A stretch of DNA of 64,000 nt from Oleomonas cavernae. Lineage in GTDB: Bacteria > Pseudomonadota > Alphaproteobacteria > Zavarziniales > Zavarziniaceae. The notes beneath the pieces were generated by a model that saw only the letters and a list, made by a program, of their open reading frames with translations, was not told where the DNA came from and did not search any database. Below, one piece after another: positions 1-8,414 of this stretch. Positions within the stretch are counted from its first letter, which is position 1. The number at the start of each line of letters is the position of its first letter. Location of the stretch: the NCBI RefSeq assembly GCF_003590945.1, contig NZ_QYUK01000011.1:3814909-3878908 (forward strand), written 5' to 3'. The translations under genes were made by a program, and so were the position numbers.

Positions 1-1109
1 GCGGTGATCGCCGGGCCGCTGGACGATGTCTCGCTCAGCCAGTCGGGCCAGCCGGCAGCCTTGTTCTGTTCGCGGGCGAGCTTGCGTTCCTCGGGTGTTG
101 CGAACTCCAGGTCCCAGCGCTTCAGGGCCGGCTTGATGATGACGCCGTGCCACAGCGGCGGGATCAGGGCCGCGAGGAAGCAGACGAAGACGCTGGGCAT
201 GCGGATCGCCGACCGATCGGGCACCAGCCTGTAATAGGGGGCGTAGGAGTCCAGGTGGTGGTCGGCGTGATTGGTGATCTCGAAGGCCACGAGACGCGAC
301 ATGACACCCAGGTGATTCCAGACATGCCGGCGGGTGATCGGCGCACCTTCCACGCGGATCAGGCCATAGTGCTGGAAGTAGTTGAAGGACTCGACCCAGA
401 CCCGCGCCGCCAGGACGGCGCCGATGCCGACCGCCAGTCCTTGCCAGCCGCCGACGACGAAGATCGCGGCCTGGAACAGGACCTGCGCGACGATCGCCTT
501 GTACAGCCGGTGGCCGATCGACCAGCGGCCCTTGCCGCGCTTCTCCAGGGCGTCGCTCTCCACCCGCCAGGCATCCCGCGTGCTGGTGTAGAGCGCCCGG
601 GCGGTGAAGCTGTAGAGGCCGACACCGCGCCTTGCCGTATCGCCGTCCTTGGGTGTTGCAACATCGATGTGATGGCCGATGACATGGGCGATCTCACGCG
701 TGCAGTCCAGGTAGCAGACCTGCATGTAGCGGCCGAAGAAGCGCGGCAGCACGCCACGCTGATGATAGAGCTCGTGCGACGCCGGCACGAAGGGCACCAC
801 CCCCATCCAGGCGCAGCCAGCGACGGCGCCGGCAATCTGCCAGCCGTTGAGCTCGCCCTGGCCGACCTGCCAGGCGCAGACCAGGTAGATCGCGGGCGAC
901 AGCAAGGTCGACAGCCAGACCGGGACATTCGCCCAGAATTTGCTGGTCATCGTGCGCGGCGACATGTCGTCGGGCAGCAGCGAGTCGACGATCGCCAGCG
1001 CCGGGAAACTTGCGATGGCGACGAAGATCCAGTCGCCGCCGACGATGAACCCTGCCATGGCCGCGAGCTGGACCAGCACAGGGGTATAGTACATGAGATA
1101 TGATTTCAT
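1..1109 (-). CDS. AlkB/XylM-type membrane di-iron monooxygenase (3' end beyond window)
   Basis: Integral-membrane non-heme di-iron hydroxylase that would oxidise a methyl group of a hydrocarbon to a primary alcohol at the inner membrane. The frame is open from the ATG at 1109 (good GGGAGGG ribosome site) to the window edge, 369 residues so far. Visible histidine clusters are SHELYHQRG, HVIGHHIDVATP, NYFQHYGL and NHADHHLDSYAPYYRL, matching the AlkB/XylM/CymA signature; hydrophobic segments lie before and between them. It is divergent from the aldehyde dehydrogenase and ferredoxin reductase at 1.4-3.9 kb, which fit as partners, so it resembles the xylene or p-cymene monooxygenase hydroxylase. 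A 7-bp inverted repeat (GATATGA-TT-TCATATC, 1097-1112) spans the start codon. Substrate is inferred from context only. Confidence 0.88.
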   Translation of the reverse strand, partial: MKSYLMYYTPVLVQLAAMAGFIVGGDWIFVAIASFPALAIVDSLLPDDMSPRTMTSKFWANVPVWLSTLLSPAIYLVCAWQVGQGELNGWQIAGAVAGCAWMGVVPFVPASHELYHQRGVLPRFFGRYMQVCYLDCTREIAHVIGHHIDVATPKDGDTARRGVGLYSFTARALYTSTRDAWRVESDALEKRGKGRWSIGHRLYKAIVAQVLFQAAIFVVGGWQGLAVGIGAVLAARVWVESFNYFQHYGLIRVEGAPITRRHVWNHLGVMSRLVAFEITNHADHHLDSYAPYYRLVPDRSAIRMPSVFVCFLAALIPPLWHGVIIKPALKRWDLEFATPEERKLAREQNKAAGWPDWLSETSSSGPAIT

Positions 1110-1417
1110 ATCGTAACCCTCCCTTGACGCGTCGCCTGGCTTTCCGCCCGGCCTCGCTCAAGGCTGGCGACGGGCGATCGACGCGATCTGCACTAATCAT
1201 GACCAACAGGCCCGCGATCCGCGCCAACCCTTAGGATGGGCGCCGGCAAAACCACCCGGAATGCCGGGAACGCAGCCGGTTTTCAGCACCCGGGCTGATG
1301 TAATGCGGTGCGCGGCAGGGGGCTATTTGTCCGGCGGCCAACCTTTCGTCGGTTATCCGGTGCCGGGGCATCTGGCTTGATTGACGGAGGATGCAAAAAA
1401 AATCGGGTGGAAGCACC
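1110..1417. promoter_or_regulatory. divergent intergenic region, monooxygenase / aldehyde dehydrogenase
   Basis: About 300 bp between the start codons of two divergent genes, so both promoters should lie here. I see no convincing -10/-35 pair, no copy of the cumate-type operator found at 21.3 kb and no copy of the GTACGCTAGCGTAC operator. An in-frame ATG at 1391 follows GGAGG with no spacer, so it is less likely as the aldehyde dehydrogenase start than the ATG at 1418. Confidence 0.4.
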
Positions 1418-2869
1418 ATGAGCCAGGAAGCCAGCCAAATGGATGTCGCCGTATTTTCGCCGGCCAAGGCACAATTGACGCGCCTGCTGAAAACCCAGAA
1501 GGCGGCGCATCTGGCCGCGGGCCCGCTCAGCGCCGACGAGCGCATCGCCTGGCTGGACCGGGTGATCGGGCTGATGGTCGATCACCAGGACGACATCGTC
1601 GAGGCCTTGGCTGCAGATTTCGGCAACCGCAGCCGCGAGGCGACCCTGGTCGCCGATGTCTTCGCCGTCATCGGCTCGCTGAAATACGCCAGGGAGAACC
1701 TGCGCGACTGGCTGGCCCCGCTCGGCTTCGAGACGCAGTTCCCCGATGCCGAGGCCCGCGTCGAATACCAGCCGCTGGGCGTCGTCGGCCTGATGAGCCC
1801 GTGGAATTTCCCCTTCAACCTGACCTTCGCGCCACTGGCCGGCATCATCGCCGCCGGCAATCGCTGCATCATCAAGCCGTCGGAATTCACCCCCGCCTCG
1901 TCCGCCCTGATCGCGCGCATGGTGGCCTCGGCCTTCGACGAGAGCGAGATCGCTGTTGTCACAGGCGATGCCGCGGTGGCCGCGCATTTCGCCGCCCTGC
2001 CCTTCGATCACCTGCTGTTCACCGGCAGCACCTCGGTCGCCCGCCACGTGGCGCGGGCCGCCGCGGAAAACCTGGTGCCGCTGACCCTCGAGCTGGGCGG
2101 CAAGTCACCGGTGATCGTGTCCGCCAGCGCCTCGGTCGAGGATGCCGCCGCGCGGGTCATGACCGTCAAGACCCTGAATGCCGGCCAGATCTGCCTGGCG
2201 CCCGACTATGTCCTGCTGCCGGAGGGCAGCGTCGAAGCCTTCTCGGCCGCCGCGAGCAAGGCGGTCGCCACCATGTTCCCGGCCCTGAAGGACAACCCGG
2301 ATTACACCTCGATCATCAACCAGCGCCACTACGACCGGCTGCGCGGCTATCTGGACGACGCCCGGGCCAAGGGCGCGCAGATCGTCGAGCTGAACCCGGC
2401 GGGCGAGGATTTCTCGCAGCAGGAAGCCCGCCGCATCGCGCCGACCCTGGTGATCAACGCGCCCGACGACGCCAGGATCATGCAGGACGAGATCTTCGGC
2501 CCGCTGCTGCCGCTGCGCACCTATCGCGGCATCGATGAAGCCATCGGTTACGTCAACGACCGGCCCCGCCCCCTGGCGCTCTACTATTTCGGCCAGGACC
2601 AAGAGGAAGAGCGCCGGGTGCTGGCGCGCACCACCTCGGGCGGCGTCACCGTGAACGACGTGATGAGCCACGCCTTTGCCGAGAACCTGCCGTTCGGCGG
2701 GGTCGGCGCCTCGGGCACCGGGGCCTATCACGGCAAGGCCGGCTTCCTGGCCTTCAGCCATGCCAAGTCCGTCTACCGCCAGAGCAAGGCGCTCGAGGCC
2801 GAATATTTCCTGCGTCCGCCCTATGGCGACGGCCTGCGCCAATTCCTGGCGAGCGTCATCACCAAGTAG
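1418..2869 (+). CDS. NAD(P)+-dependent aldehyde dehydrogenase
   Basis: Oxidises an aldehyde to the carboxylic acid; placed here it would convert the aromatic or terpenoid aldehyde made from the hydroxylated methyl group. The 483-residue protein has the ALDH signature: LELGGKSPVIV with the general-base Glu, NAGQICLAPDYVLL with the catalytic Cys, and the SPWNFPFNL stretch of the cofactor fold. Overall it resembles the coniferyl/benzaldehyde dehydrogenase branch. The start chosen is the ATG at 1418, preceded by GGTGGA; an earlier ATG at 1391 would add nine residues. It lies 14 bp before the ferredoxin reductase, suggesting one transcript. Confidence 0.92.
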   Translation: MSQEASQMDVAVFSPAKAQLTRLLKTQKAAHLAAGPLSADERIAWLDRVIGLMVDHQDDIVEALAADFGNRSREATLVADVFAVIGSLKYARENLRDWLAPLGFETQFPDAEARVEYQPLGVVGLMSPWNFPFNLTFAPLAGIIAAGNRCIIKPSEFTPASSALIARMVASAFDESEIAVVTGDAAVAAHFAALPFDHLLFTGSTSVARHVARAAAENLVPLTLELGGKSPVIVSASASVEDAAARVMTVKTLNAGQICLAPDYVLLPEGSVEAFSAAASKAVATMFPALKDNPDYTSIINQRHYDRLRGYLDDARAKGAQIVELNPAGEDFSQQEARRIAPTLVINAPDDARIMQDEIFGPLLPLRTYRGIDEAIGYVNDRPRPLALYYFGQDQEEERRVLARTTSGGVTVNDVMSHAFAENLPFGGVGASGTGAYHGKAGFLAFSHAKSVYRQSKALEAEYFLRPPYGDGLRQFLASVITK

Positions 2870-2883
2870 AAATCGAGCACATC

Positions 2884-3945
2884 ATGGCCGGCCTCCTCCG
2901 CAAATTATTCGGCAAAAGCGAGCCCCAGATCGCGAGCCTGAAACCGTTCGACGTCGAGATCGCCGTCGACGGCTCGCAAACCCTGCTGGAGGCAGCGCTG
3001 GCCCAGGATGTCGCCTTTCCGCACAACTGCACCGTCGGCACTTGCGGCTCGTGCAAGTGCCGGCTGGTCTCGGGCAAGGTCAGCGCCCTGACCGATTTCG
3101 GCTATACGCTGTCGAAGGAGGAACTGGAGGCCGGCTTCATCCTGGCCTGCCAGGCCCGGCTCAAATCCGCCGTCACCGTCGAGGTGGAAAGCCCGGCGGC
3201 CAATACCCCGCCGCCCGAGCAGTTCCAGGGCCGGATCGCCCGGTCGGACGACCTGACCCATGACATCAAGTCGGTTACGGTGGCGCTCGACCGGCCGATG
3301 AACTACATCGCCGGCCAGTATGCCAATGTCCTGGTCGACGGCATCCCGGCCCGGTCCTATTCCTTTGCCGCCGCGCCGGAGCGCAACGGCCGCCAGGAAA
3401 TCACCTTCTACATCCGCAAGATCCCGGGCGGCGCCCTGACCGAGCGCCTGTTCGCGGGCCAGTTGTCGGCCGCCGCGGTCGGCATCGACGGCCCCCACGG
3501 CACGTTCTACCTGCGCCAGGGCGACGGCCCGATCATCTGCATCGCCGGCGGCAGCGGCCTCGCCCCCCTGCTCAGCCTGTTGCAGGATGCCCGCAAGAAT
3601 CGGGTGCGCCGGCGCTGCGTCATGCTGTTCGGTGCCCGCACCCAGGCGGATCTCTATGGCCTGGACCAAATCGAGGAAATCGCCCGCGACTGGCTACCGG
3701 CCTTCCGCTTCGTCCCCGTGCTCAGCCACGAACCGGAAGACAGCGACTGGCGCGGGCTGCGCGGCTTCGTCACCAGCCACCTGGCCGCCTTGCTGCCGCA
3801 GGGCGACCCGGCGGAATTCCAGAGCTATATGTGCGGGCCGCCGCCGATGATCGATGCCGCGGTGACGGTGATGACGGGCCTGGGCATCCCGCTGGCCTCG
3901 ATCCACTACGACAAGTTCACCGACGCCAGTTTCGCGGCGCGCTGA
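2884..3945 (+). CDS. ferredoxin-NAD(P)H reductase component of a monooxygenase (XylA/CymAb type)
   Basis: Electron-transfer component that passes electrons from NAD(P)H through FAD and a plant-type [2Fe-2S] cluster to an oxygenase. Domains in order: an N-terminal ferredoxin with CTVGTCGSC and a fourth Cys in ILACQAR (about residues 20-105), a FAD domain with RSYSFA (about 110-215), and an NAD domain with GGSGLAPLL and the C-terminal CGPPPMI motif. At 353 residues it matches the xylene and p-cymene monooxygenase reductases. Its likely partner is the membrane hydroxylase encoded divergently at 1-1109. The gene ends 3 bp before the stop of the convergent DUF1329 gene. Confidence 0.9.
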   Translation: MAGLLRKLFGKSEPQIASLKPFDVEIAVDGSQTLLEAALAQDVAFPHNCTVGTCGSCKCRLVSGKVSALTDFGYTLSKEELEAGFILACQARLKSAVTVEVESPAANTPPPEQFQGRIARSDDLTHDIKSVTVALDRPMNYIAGQYANVLVDGIPARSYSFAAAPERNGRQEITFYIRKIPGGALTERLFAGQLSAAAVGIDGPHGTFYLRQGDGPIICIAGGSGLAPLLSLLQDARKNRVRRRCVMLFGARTQADLYGLDQIEEIARDWLPAFRFVPVLSHEPEDSDWRGLRGFVTSHLAALLPQGDPAEFQSYMCGPPPMIDAAVTVMTGLGIPLASIHYDKFTDASFAAR

Positions 3946-3948
3946 GCA

Positions 3949-5325
3949 TCAGTCGCCGCGCCGCTGCATCGCCCCCTGGGTGAGATAGAGATCGTAGATA
4001 TCGGGATCGTTGACCCGCATGCGGTCGCCGTTGCCCAGCTTTGCGACCTGCTCCATGCGCGTCATGCGGTTGGTCTGGACGTTGTAGGCGTGAACATGGG
4101 TCCATGACCAATAGGGATGGGCACCGTCGGCAACCGCCGCCGTGCCATCCTGGTAGAGCGAGAAGGCCGCATCGAACGAGCGGAACAACTGCCCGCGCCG
4201 GTCGAAGCTGACCATGCCGATGGGCAGCATGGTGCGAACGTCGAAGCGCACCTGCTTCTTGGAAATCGGGGCCCGGGGAAACATGACCGGCTCGGCCTCG
4301 ACCGTGATCGCCTGGGGGACCAGTTCGACGGTGGTCTCGAAAAAAGTGTTGCCCTTGGGGCCGCCATGGGTCTTGCGCTCCCAGTTCGGGCTGCTGCCCG
4401 ACCAGTTGGCGGAGATCGCGGCCAGGGCGGGACCGGTCGAGACGATCTTGTAGTTGCCCCAGGTCAGGAAGGGATCCCCGGCAGCCCAGGCATCCGACAG
4501 GTAAAGGTCGGAGCCCGGCAGCAGCGGCTCGAAGCGCTGGTTCGTGGGATAGCGGCGAATGCGCCGGAACGAGGGAACGTAACCGAACAGGTCGGGAAAT
4601 TCCCGCTGGTCATAGGGCCAGACATTGAGGAAGGAGGAGCCGCGGACATCATCGGGCGAAACGAAATAGACCGCCTGGTAGCGCAGCTTGTCCTCCTCGC
4701 CCGGCCAGTAGGGCCGCGGCTCCATCACCACCCGGCCGATCGGTGACAATTCCGCCCAGCACGCCTCGTAGCGGTAATCGATATTGCCCGAGGCGCCGAT
4801 GTCGCATTCCTTGATGGCATAGACCGAGGCATCGTGCCGCCCCCAGCTCAAGGTCAGGCCCGCGAAGGCTTCGATGCCGGTCTGGGCGGCGGGAAAGGGA
4901 TTGCCGCCGATCCAGGGCTTGCCGTCGGTGGTGACCACGTTGCCGTTGGCGTCGAACCTGGCCTTGCCCTTGTTGCGCAGCGTGGCCTCGACATATTCCC
5001 ACGGCGCCAGCTTCATGACCTCGGCCGTGGTCGGCGCCAGCTTCAGGCGCCGCCCCATGTTCCTGATCTGGGTGTATTGCACCGGGTCGAGCAGGTCGCG
5101 CACCAGCTCGACATTGTCGGCGCTGATCTCCTGGCCGGGCGCCAGTTTGCCCTTGGTATAGGCCTCGATCGACCGCAGCTCGTCGGGATAGGCAGCACTG
5201 CCCTCGCCCCGGGCTTCTATCGCCCGCCACAGGGGCGAGAGGACACCGGCGGTAACGACGCCGCGGCCAAGCTGCTCGAGGAAGTGGCGACGCGAGTAAT
5301 CACGATCGTAGCGCTTGATGCGCAT
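3949..5325 (-). CDS. DUF1329 protein with twin-arginine signal
   Basis: Member of the DUF1329 family, periplasmic proteins related in fold to LolB-type lipid carriers and often encoded beside DUF1302 outer-membrane proteins; exact function is unknown. 458 residues. The N-terminus shows YSRRHFLEQLGRGVV followed by a short hydrophobic stretch, a Tat-type signal, unlike the Sec signal of the DUF1329 protein at 28.3 kb. It is a paralogue of the 8415-9797 protein (shared YPEEL/YPDEL, AYTKGK, LTLSWGR, KYDFCW/RYEACW and HGGPKG-F blocks). Probably last gene of the envelope module that begins at 12279, but two strong hairpins with U-runs precede it, so its expression may be lower or separate. Confidence 0.88.
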   Translation of the reverse strand: MRIKRYDRDYSRRHFLEQLGRGVVTAGVLSPLWRAIEARGEGSAAYPDELRSIEAYTKGKLAPGQEISADNVELVRDLLDPVQYTQIRNMGRRLKLAPTTAEVMKLAPWEYVEATLRNKGKARFDANGNVVTTDGKPWIGGNPFPAAQTGIEAFAGLTLSWGRHDASVYAIKECDIGASGNIDYRYEACWAELSPIGRVVMEPRPYWPGEEDKLRYQAVYFVSPDDVRGSSFLNVWPYDQREFPDLFGYVPSFRRIRRYPTNQRFEPLLPGSDLYLSDAWAAGDPFLTWGNYKIVSTGPALAAISANWSGSSPNWERKTHGGPKGNTFFETTVELVPQAITVEAEPVMFPRAPISKKQVRFDVRTMLPIGMVSFDRRGQLFRSFDAAFSLYQDGTAAVADGAHPYWSWTHVHAYNVQTNRMTRMEQVAKLGNGDRMRVNDPDIYDLYLTQGAMQRRGD

Positions 5326-5356
5326 TTCTTTAAGCCTTCCACCGCCGGAAAAAAAG

Positions 5357-5394
5357 GAGGAGGGCGGATGCCGTGTTCAGCATGTGCCCTCCTC
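5357..5394 (-). terminator. intrinsic terminator, second of a tandem pair
   Basis: Arms GAGGAGGGC (5357-5365) and GCCCTCCTC (5386-5394) form a 9-bp GC-rich stem. Read on the minus strand it is followed by C and seven Us (A-run at 5349-5355). It lies just upstream of the DUF1329 gene starting at 5325. Confidence 0.7.
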
Positions 5395-5436
5395 AGTGTG
5401 GCCGGGGGAGAGCCGGCACTTCGAACCTAAAAAAGC

Positions 5437-5478
5437 GGAGGAGGGAGCGTGGCGGAAGCCTGCCGCGCACCCTCCTCC
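5437..5478 (-). terminator. intrinsic terminator behind DUF1302 gene
   Basis: Arms GGAGGAGGG (5437-5445) and CCCTCCTCC (5470-5478) form a 9-bp stem with further pairing inside. On the minus strand it is followed by GC and six Us (A-run 5429-5434). The hairpin and flanking AGAGCCGG sequence look like a duplicate of the unit containing the 5357-5394 hairpin. Confidence 0.75.
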
Positions 5479-5503
5479 AGTCTAACCGGAGGAGAGCCGG
5501 TAT

Positions 5504-7384
5504 TCAGAACTGATAGGTTACACGCAGCGAGACCTCGTCGGCAAAATCGAGCGTCGACAGGGCATTGTAGTTGTCGCGGTCACCGGCAAAGACCGAAGCA
5601 TGAAGATCGACCTGCCACTTGTCGTCGGGCTTCCAGCGGACACCCGGCTGGACATAGAAGCCGCCGCGCAGGTCGTAGAGCACGGCCCATTCGAAGCGCC
5701 ATTCCAGCGACGGCGACGGCTGGAACCCGGCGAAGGCGACCGCGTGGTAATCCTCCAGGCCCTTGCCGGGCGGGCCGCCATCGGTCCCGCCGAAGCCGTC
5801 GAGGCTGCGGCCGAAGATGTCGCCGGCCGACTTGTACAGATACTGGGCGACCAGGTAGGCGGCCGGGAAGTCCTCGCTCCAGCGATACCATTTTTCGACC
5901 ACGGCGGCCGCGGCCCATTCGTCCTCGACCTGGAAGCCCTTGGACAGCGACGGTGCGGTGAAAACCTTGTTCGGGGTATAGGAGAATTCGACGCGCGTGA
6001 TCAACTGCTCCAGGAACGAGCCGGGCTCGCCGTCGAAGACATAGTTGATGCTGGCGCCGAAGACGTTCTCGTAGGGGAAGACGCGCTCTATATGGCCGCG
6101 CAGGCCGCCCGAGAGCCAGAAGAAGGTGTCCAGTTCGGCCGCCGCCAGGCTCTGGCTGTCGCCGACATTATAGGCGGTCAGCGAGCCGGTCGCGGGCTGG
6201 AAGTCGTCCACCGCCGAGTTGAGCGCGGTGACGCCGTTGAGCCTGACATTGCCGGCGTAGTGGAACCACTCCTCCTGGCTTTTCACGCCACGCGCCTCGT
6301 CGCGCTCGAAGGGCGTCTCCGCCGCCACGGCGCCGGAACCCGGCAGCAGGGGCGAGATATCCTTGTTCACCCCGGACTTGGTCCAGCGGATGGCACCGTC
6401 GGGATTGTGGCGGCTGACGGCGAAGAATTGCAGGCCGAGATTGCCGAGCTGCCCGCGAATGCGGCCGCCCACATTCCAGACATCGTCGGCAATGCCCTTG
6501 TAGCGCTCGTGCAGGGTGAACTGGTCGGGGATGATGTTGTAGGGCGTCGACGGATTGGGATAGATCGTCGGCTCGAACTTCTGGATGAAGGCTTCGACTT
6601 CCCAGTCCGGCGTGACCTGGTAGGACGCACGAATGCCAAGGCCCGGCACGCGCTTGTCGGAGAATTCCTCCAGCGCCGGATCGAGGATCAGGTGGCGCCG
6701 CAGGTCGAGGCCGTTGGGCACGTCCATCACGCGGAAGAACACCGCCTCGCCCCAGGCGATGACCTGGTTGCCGACCTGGACCACCAGCGGGCCGCTGGTG
6801 AAGTTGATCTTGGCGACCGGGAAATCGATCATGAAGTTCTTGTCGGCATATTCCAGCGGCGTGCCGCCGCCGCCGTCGCGGAACTGCGTCTCGTAGAAAT
6901 TCACGTCCGAGACGTCGTGATAGGGATTCCATTCGTAGACCGCGCGCATGGTGAGCGACGCGCTCCAGTTGGCGTCGATCATGGCCCCCATGTTGACTTC
7001 CAGCCGGGTCATGAAGTGGTTGAAGTCGTTGGTGGGCGAGGCGACGTCGCGGTAGCCGGTGGGCGGAATGCTCACCGCCTGGCCGAACAACGGGTTGGTC
7101 ACGCTGCTCAAGGGCGGCAGGGACAGGCCGGTCAACAGATTGTTCACAGCCGCGAGCGAACTCAGGTCGAGGCCCATGGGCTCGAGCGGCACCTGCTTGC
7201 CGTTGTAGGGATCGCCGGACTGGTTGTTCTCGTTCTCCTTGTCCGACAGCTTCACCGCAATCTGGTGCTGGATGAAGCCCGATATGGTGAAGTCGATGGC
7301 CAAGGCCGGCACGACAAGCCCGATCAGCGCGCCCGTTGCCGTCATGGACGCCACCATGCGCATCGCACTGGATTTCTTTTTCAT
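5504..7384 (-). CDS. DUF1302 outer-membrane beta-barrel protein
   Basis: DUF1302 proteins are predicted outer-membrane barrels commonly found with DUF1329 proteins and RND permeases in hydrocarbon, sterol and terpene clusters; a role in substrate passage is inferred, not shown. 626 residues with a Sec signal peptide (KKK start, hydrophobic core, cleavage near PALA-ID) and a C-terminal RVTYQF ending in Phe as in barrel proteins. It is a close paralogue of the protein at 55157-56926 (shared PNGLDLRRHLILDP, DKRVPGLG, NPSTPYNIIPDQFT blocks) and more distant from the one at 29689-31467. It follows the Ycf48-like gene by 46 bp on the same strand and is followed by tandem terminators. Confidence 0.88.
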   Translation of the reverse strand: MKKKSSAMRMVASMTATGALIGLVVPALAIDFTISGFIQHQIAVKLSDKENENNQSGDPYNGKQVPLEPMGLDLSSLAAVNNLLTGLSLPPLSSVTNPLFGQAVSIPPTGYRDVASPTNDFNHFMTRLEVNMGAMIDANWSASLTMRAVYEWNPYHDVSDVNFYETQFRDGGGGTPLEYADKNFMIDFPVAKINFTSGPLVVQVGNQVIAWGEAVFFRVMDVPNGLDLRRHLILDPALEEFSDKRVPGLGIRASYQVTPDWEVEAFIQKFEPTIYPNPSTPYNIIPDQFTLHERYKGIADDVWNVGGRIRGQLGNLGLQFFAVSRHNPDGAIRWTKSGVNKDISPLLPGSGAVAAETPFERDEARGVKSQEEWFHYAGNVRLNGVTALNSAVDDFQPATGSLTAYNVGDSQSLAAAELDTFFWLSGGLRGHIERVFPYENVFGASINYVFDGEPGSFLEQLITRVEFSYTPNKVFTAPSLSKGFQVEDEWAAAAVVEKWYRWSEDFPAAYLVAQYLYKSAGDIFGRSLDGFGGTDGGPPGKGLEDYHAVAFAGFQPSPSLEWRFEWAVLYDLRGGFYVQPGVRWKPDDKWQVDLHASVFAGDRDNYNALSTLDFADEVSLRVTYQF

Positions 7385-7430
7385 TTACCTGTCCCCCCTC
7401 GATTCCTGCCCTGCGGCCCGGTGATCCAGT

Positions 7431-8390
7431 TCAGTTCCCGCCCGGCACCAGCTTGACCACCCGGCCGCTGTTGCCGCCGATGAGCCAGCCGTTCGGTCCC
7501 GCGGCGACAATCGCCTGATACCACCCGGTTGCCGCATCGCCCGGCGTGATGGTCGTGAACGACGCCGCGCTATCCGAACCGATCGCCATGCTGCGCACGC
7601 CGGTGATCAGAACCTGGCCGCCGGCCGTCCGGCCCACACCCATGTAGTTGGCCTTGGAGCCGGAGGGCACGATCGCCCAGGTCAGCCCGCCATCAGTCGA
7701 GCGGAGCACCCGGCCATCCTGGCCGACGGCGTAACCGATCCCATTCCCGTCGATCTGGATGTCGAAGAGCGAGGCCTTGCCGGTGTGGACCAGGGTCCAG
7801 CTCTTGCCCCGATCGGTCGAGCGCAGGATGGCTTCGAATTCGCCGGCGATCGTGATCGCGCCGTCGGCCGCCACCGACACGCCGTAGACGTGGGGCTGGA
7901 AGCCCTCGGTATTGGTGCTGGACCAGTCGTATTCGATCGGCGCCCAGGTCTGGCCGGCGTCGGACGAGACGAGGATGGTGCCGAAGGCGCCGACCGCCAC
8001 GGCAAGGCCGGCCGCATTGACATCTACCGCGAACAGGCGGGCGTCGGTGACGCTGGGCAGGCGGGTCCAGGTGGTGCCGGCACGGCGCAGCATCAAGCCG
8101 CGCTGCCCGACCACCAGGGCAATGTTGTTCTTCAGGATGCAGCCCAGCGGCACGGCATCGACCACCGCGCCGGCTTCGGCGGCCCAGGTCACGCCGCCGT
8201 CACCGCTGGAAAAGATCAGGTTGGGGGCACCCACCGCCAGGAGCTTGTTGCCGTCGGCCGCCATGCAGAACAGGCCTTCGTGCAGCGTGCCCTGGTGGAC
8301 GACGTCGAAGCCGACGCCACCGGCGGCATGAGCCGCCGGTGCCAGACCGATGAGGAGCGCCGCGACGGCTGCTCGGATGCTGTTTCTCAT
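7431..8390 (-). CDS. secreted Ycf48-like/BNR-repeat beta-propeller protein
   Basis: 319 residues with a Sec signal peptide (cleavage near AHA-AGG) followed by about six repeats of the form ...SxDxGxTW..., visible as SSGDGGVTW, SSDAGQTW, STDRGKSW and STDGGLTW. This is the Ycf48/photosystem-assembly-type or sialidase-like beta-propeller; in non-phototrophs it is repeatedly seen next to MMPL permeases and DUF1329/DUF1302 proteins. It is probably a periplasmic or surface scaffold of the envelope module, not an enzyme; no catalytic motif is visible. Encoded 24 bp downstream of the second DUF1329 gene. Confidence 0.85.
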   Translation of the reverse strand: MRNSIRAAVAALLIGLAPAAHAAGGVGFDVVHQGTLHEGLFCMAADGNKLLAVGAPNLIFSSGDGGVTWAAEAGAVVDAVPLGCILKNNIALVVGQRGLMLRRAGTTWTRLPSVTDARLFAVDVNAAGLAVAVGAFGTILVSSDAGQTWAPIEYDWSSTNTEGFQPHVYGVSVAADGAITIAGEFEAILRSTDRGKSWTLVHTGKASLFDIQIDGNGIGYAVGQDGRVLRSTDGGLTWAIVPSGSKANYMGVGRTAGGQVLITGVRSMAIGSDSAASFTTITPGDAATGWYQAIVAAGPNGWLIGGNSGRVVKLVPGGN

Positions 8391-8414
8391 TGCCGGATGC
8401 CCCCGCCCAACCGA

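Noticed and set aside
1384-1417. Earlier start (ATG 1391) for the aldehyde dehydrogenase
   Set aside because: The GGAGG directly abuts this ATG with no spacer; the ATG at 1418 has a better-spaced site.
5600-7456. Plus-strand open frame of 618 codons opposite DUF1302
   Set aside because: Antisense artefact of GC-rich codon use; no family motif, while the minus strand has signal peptide and DUF1302 blocks.
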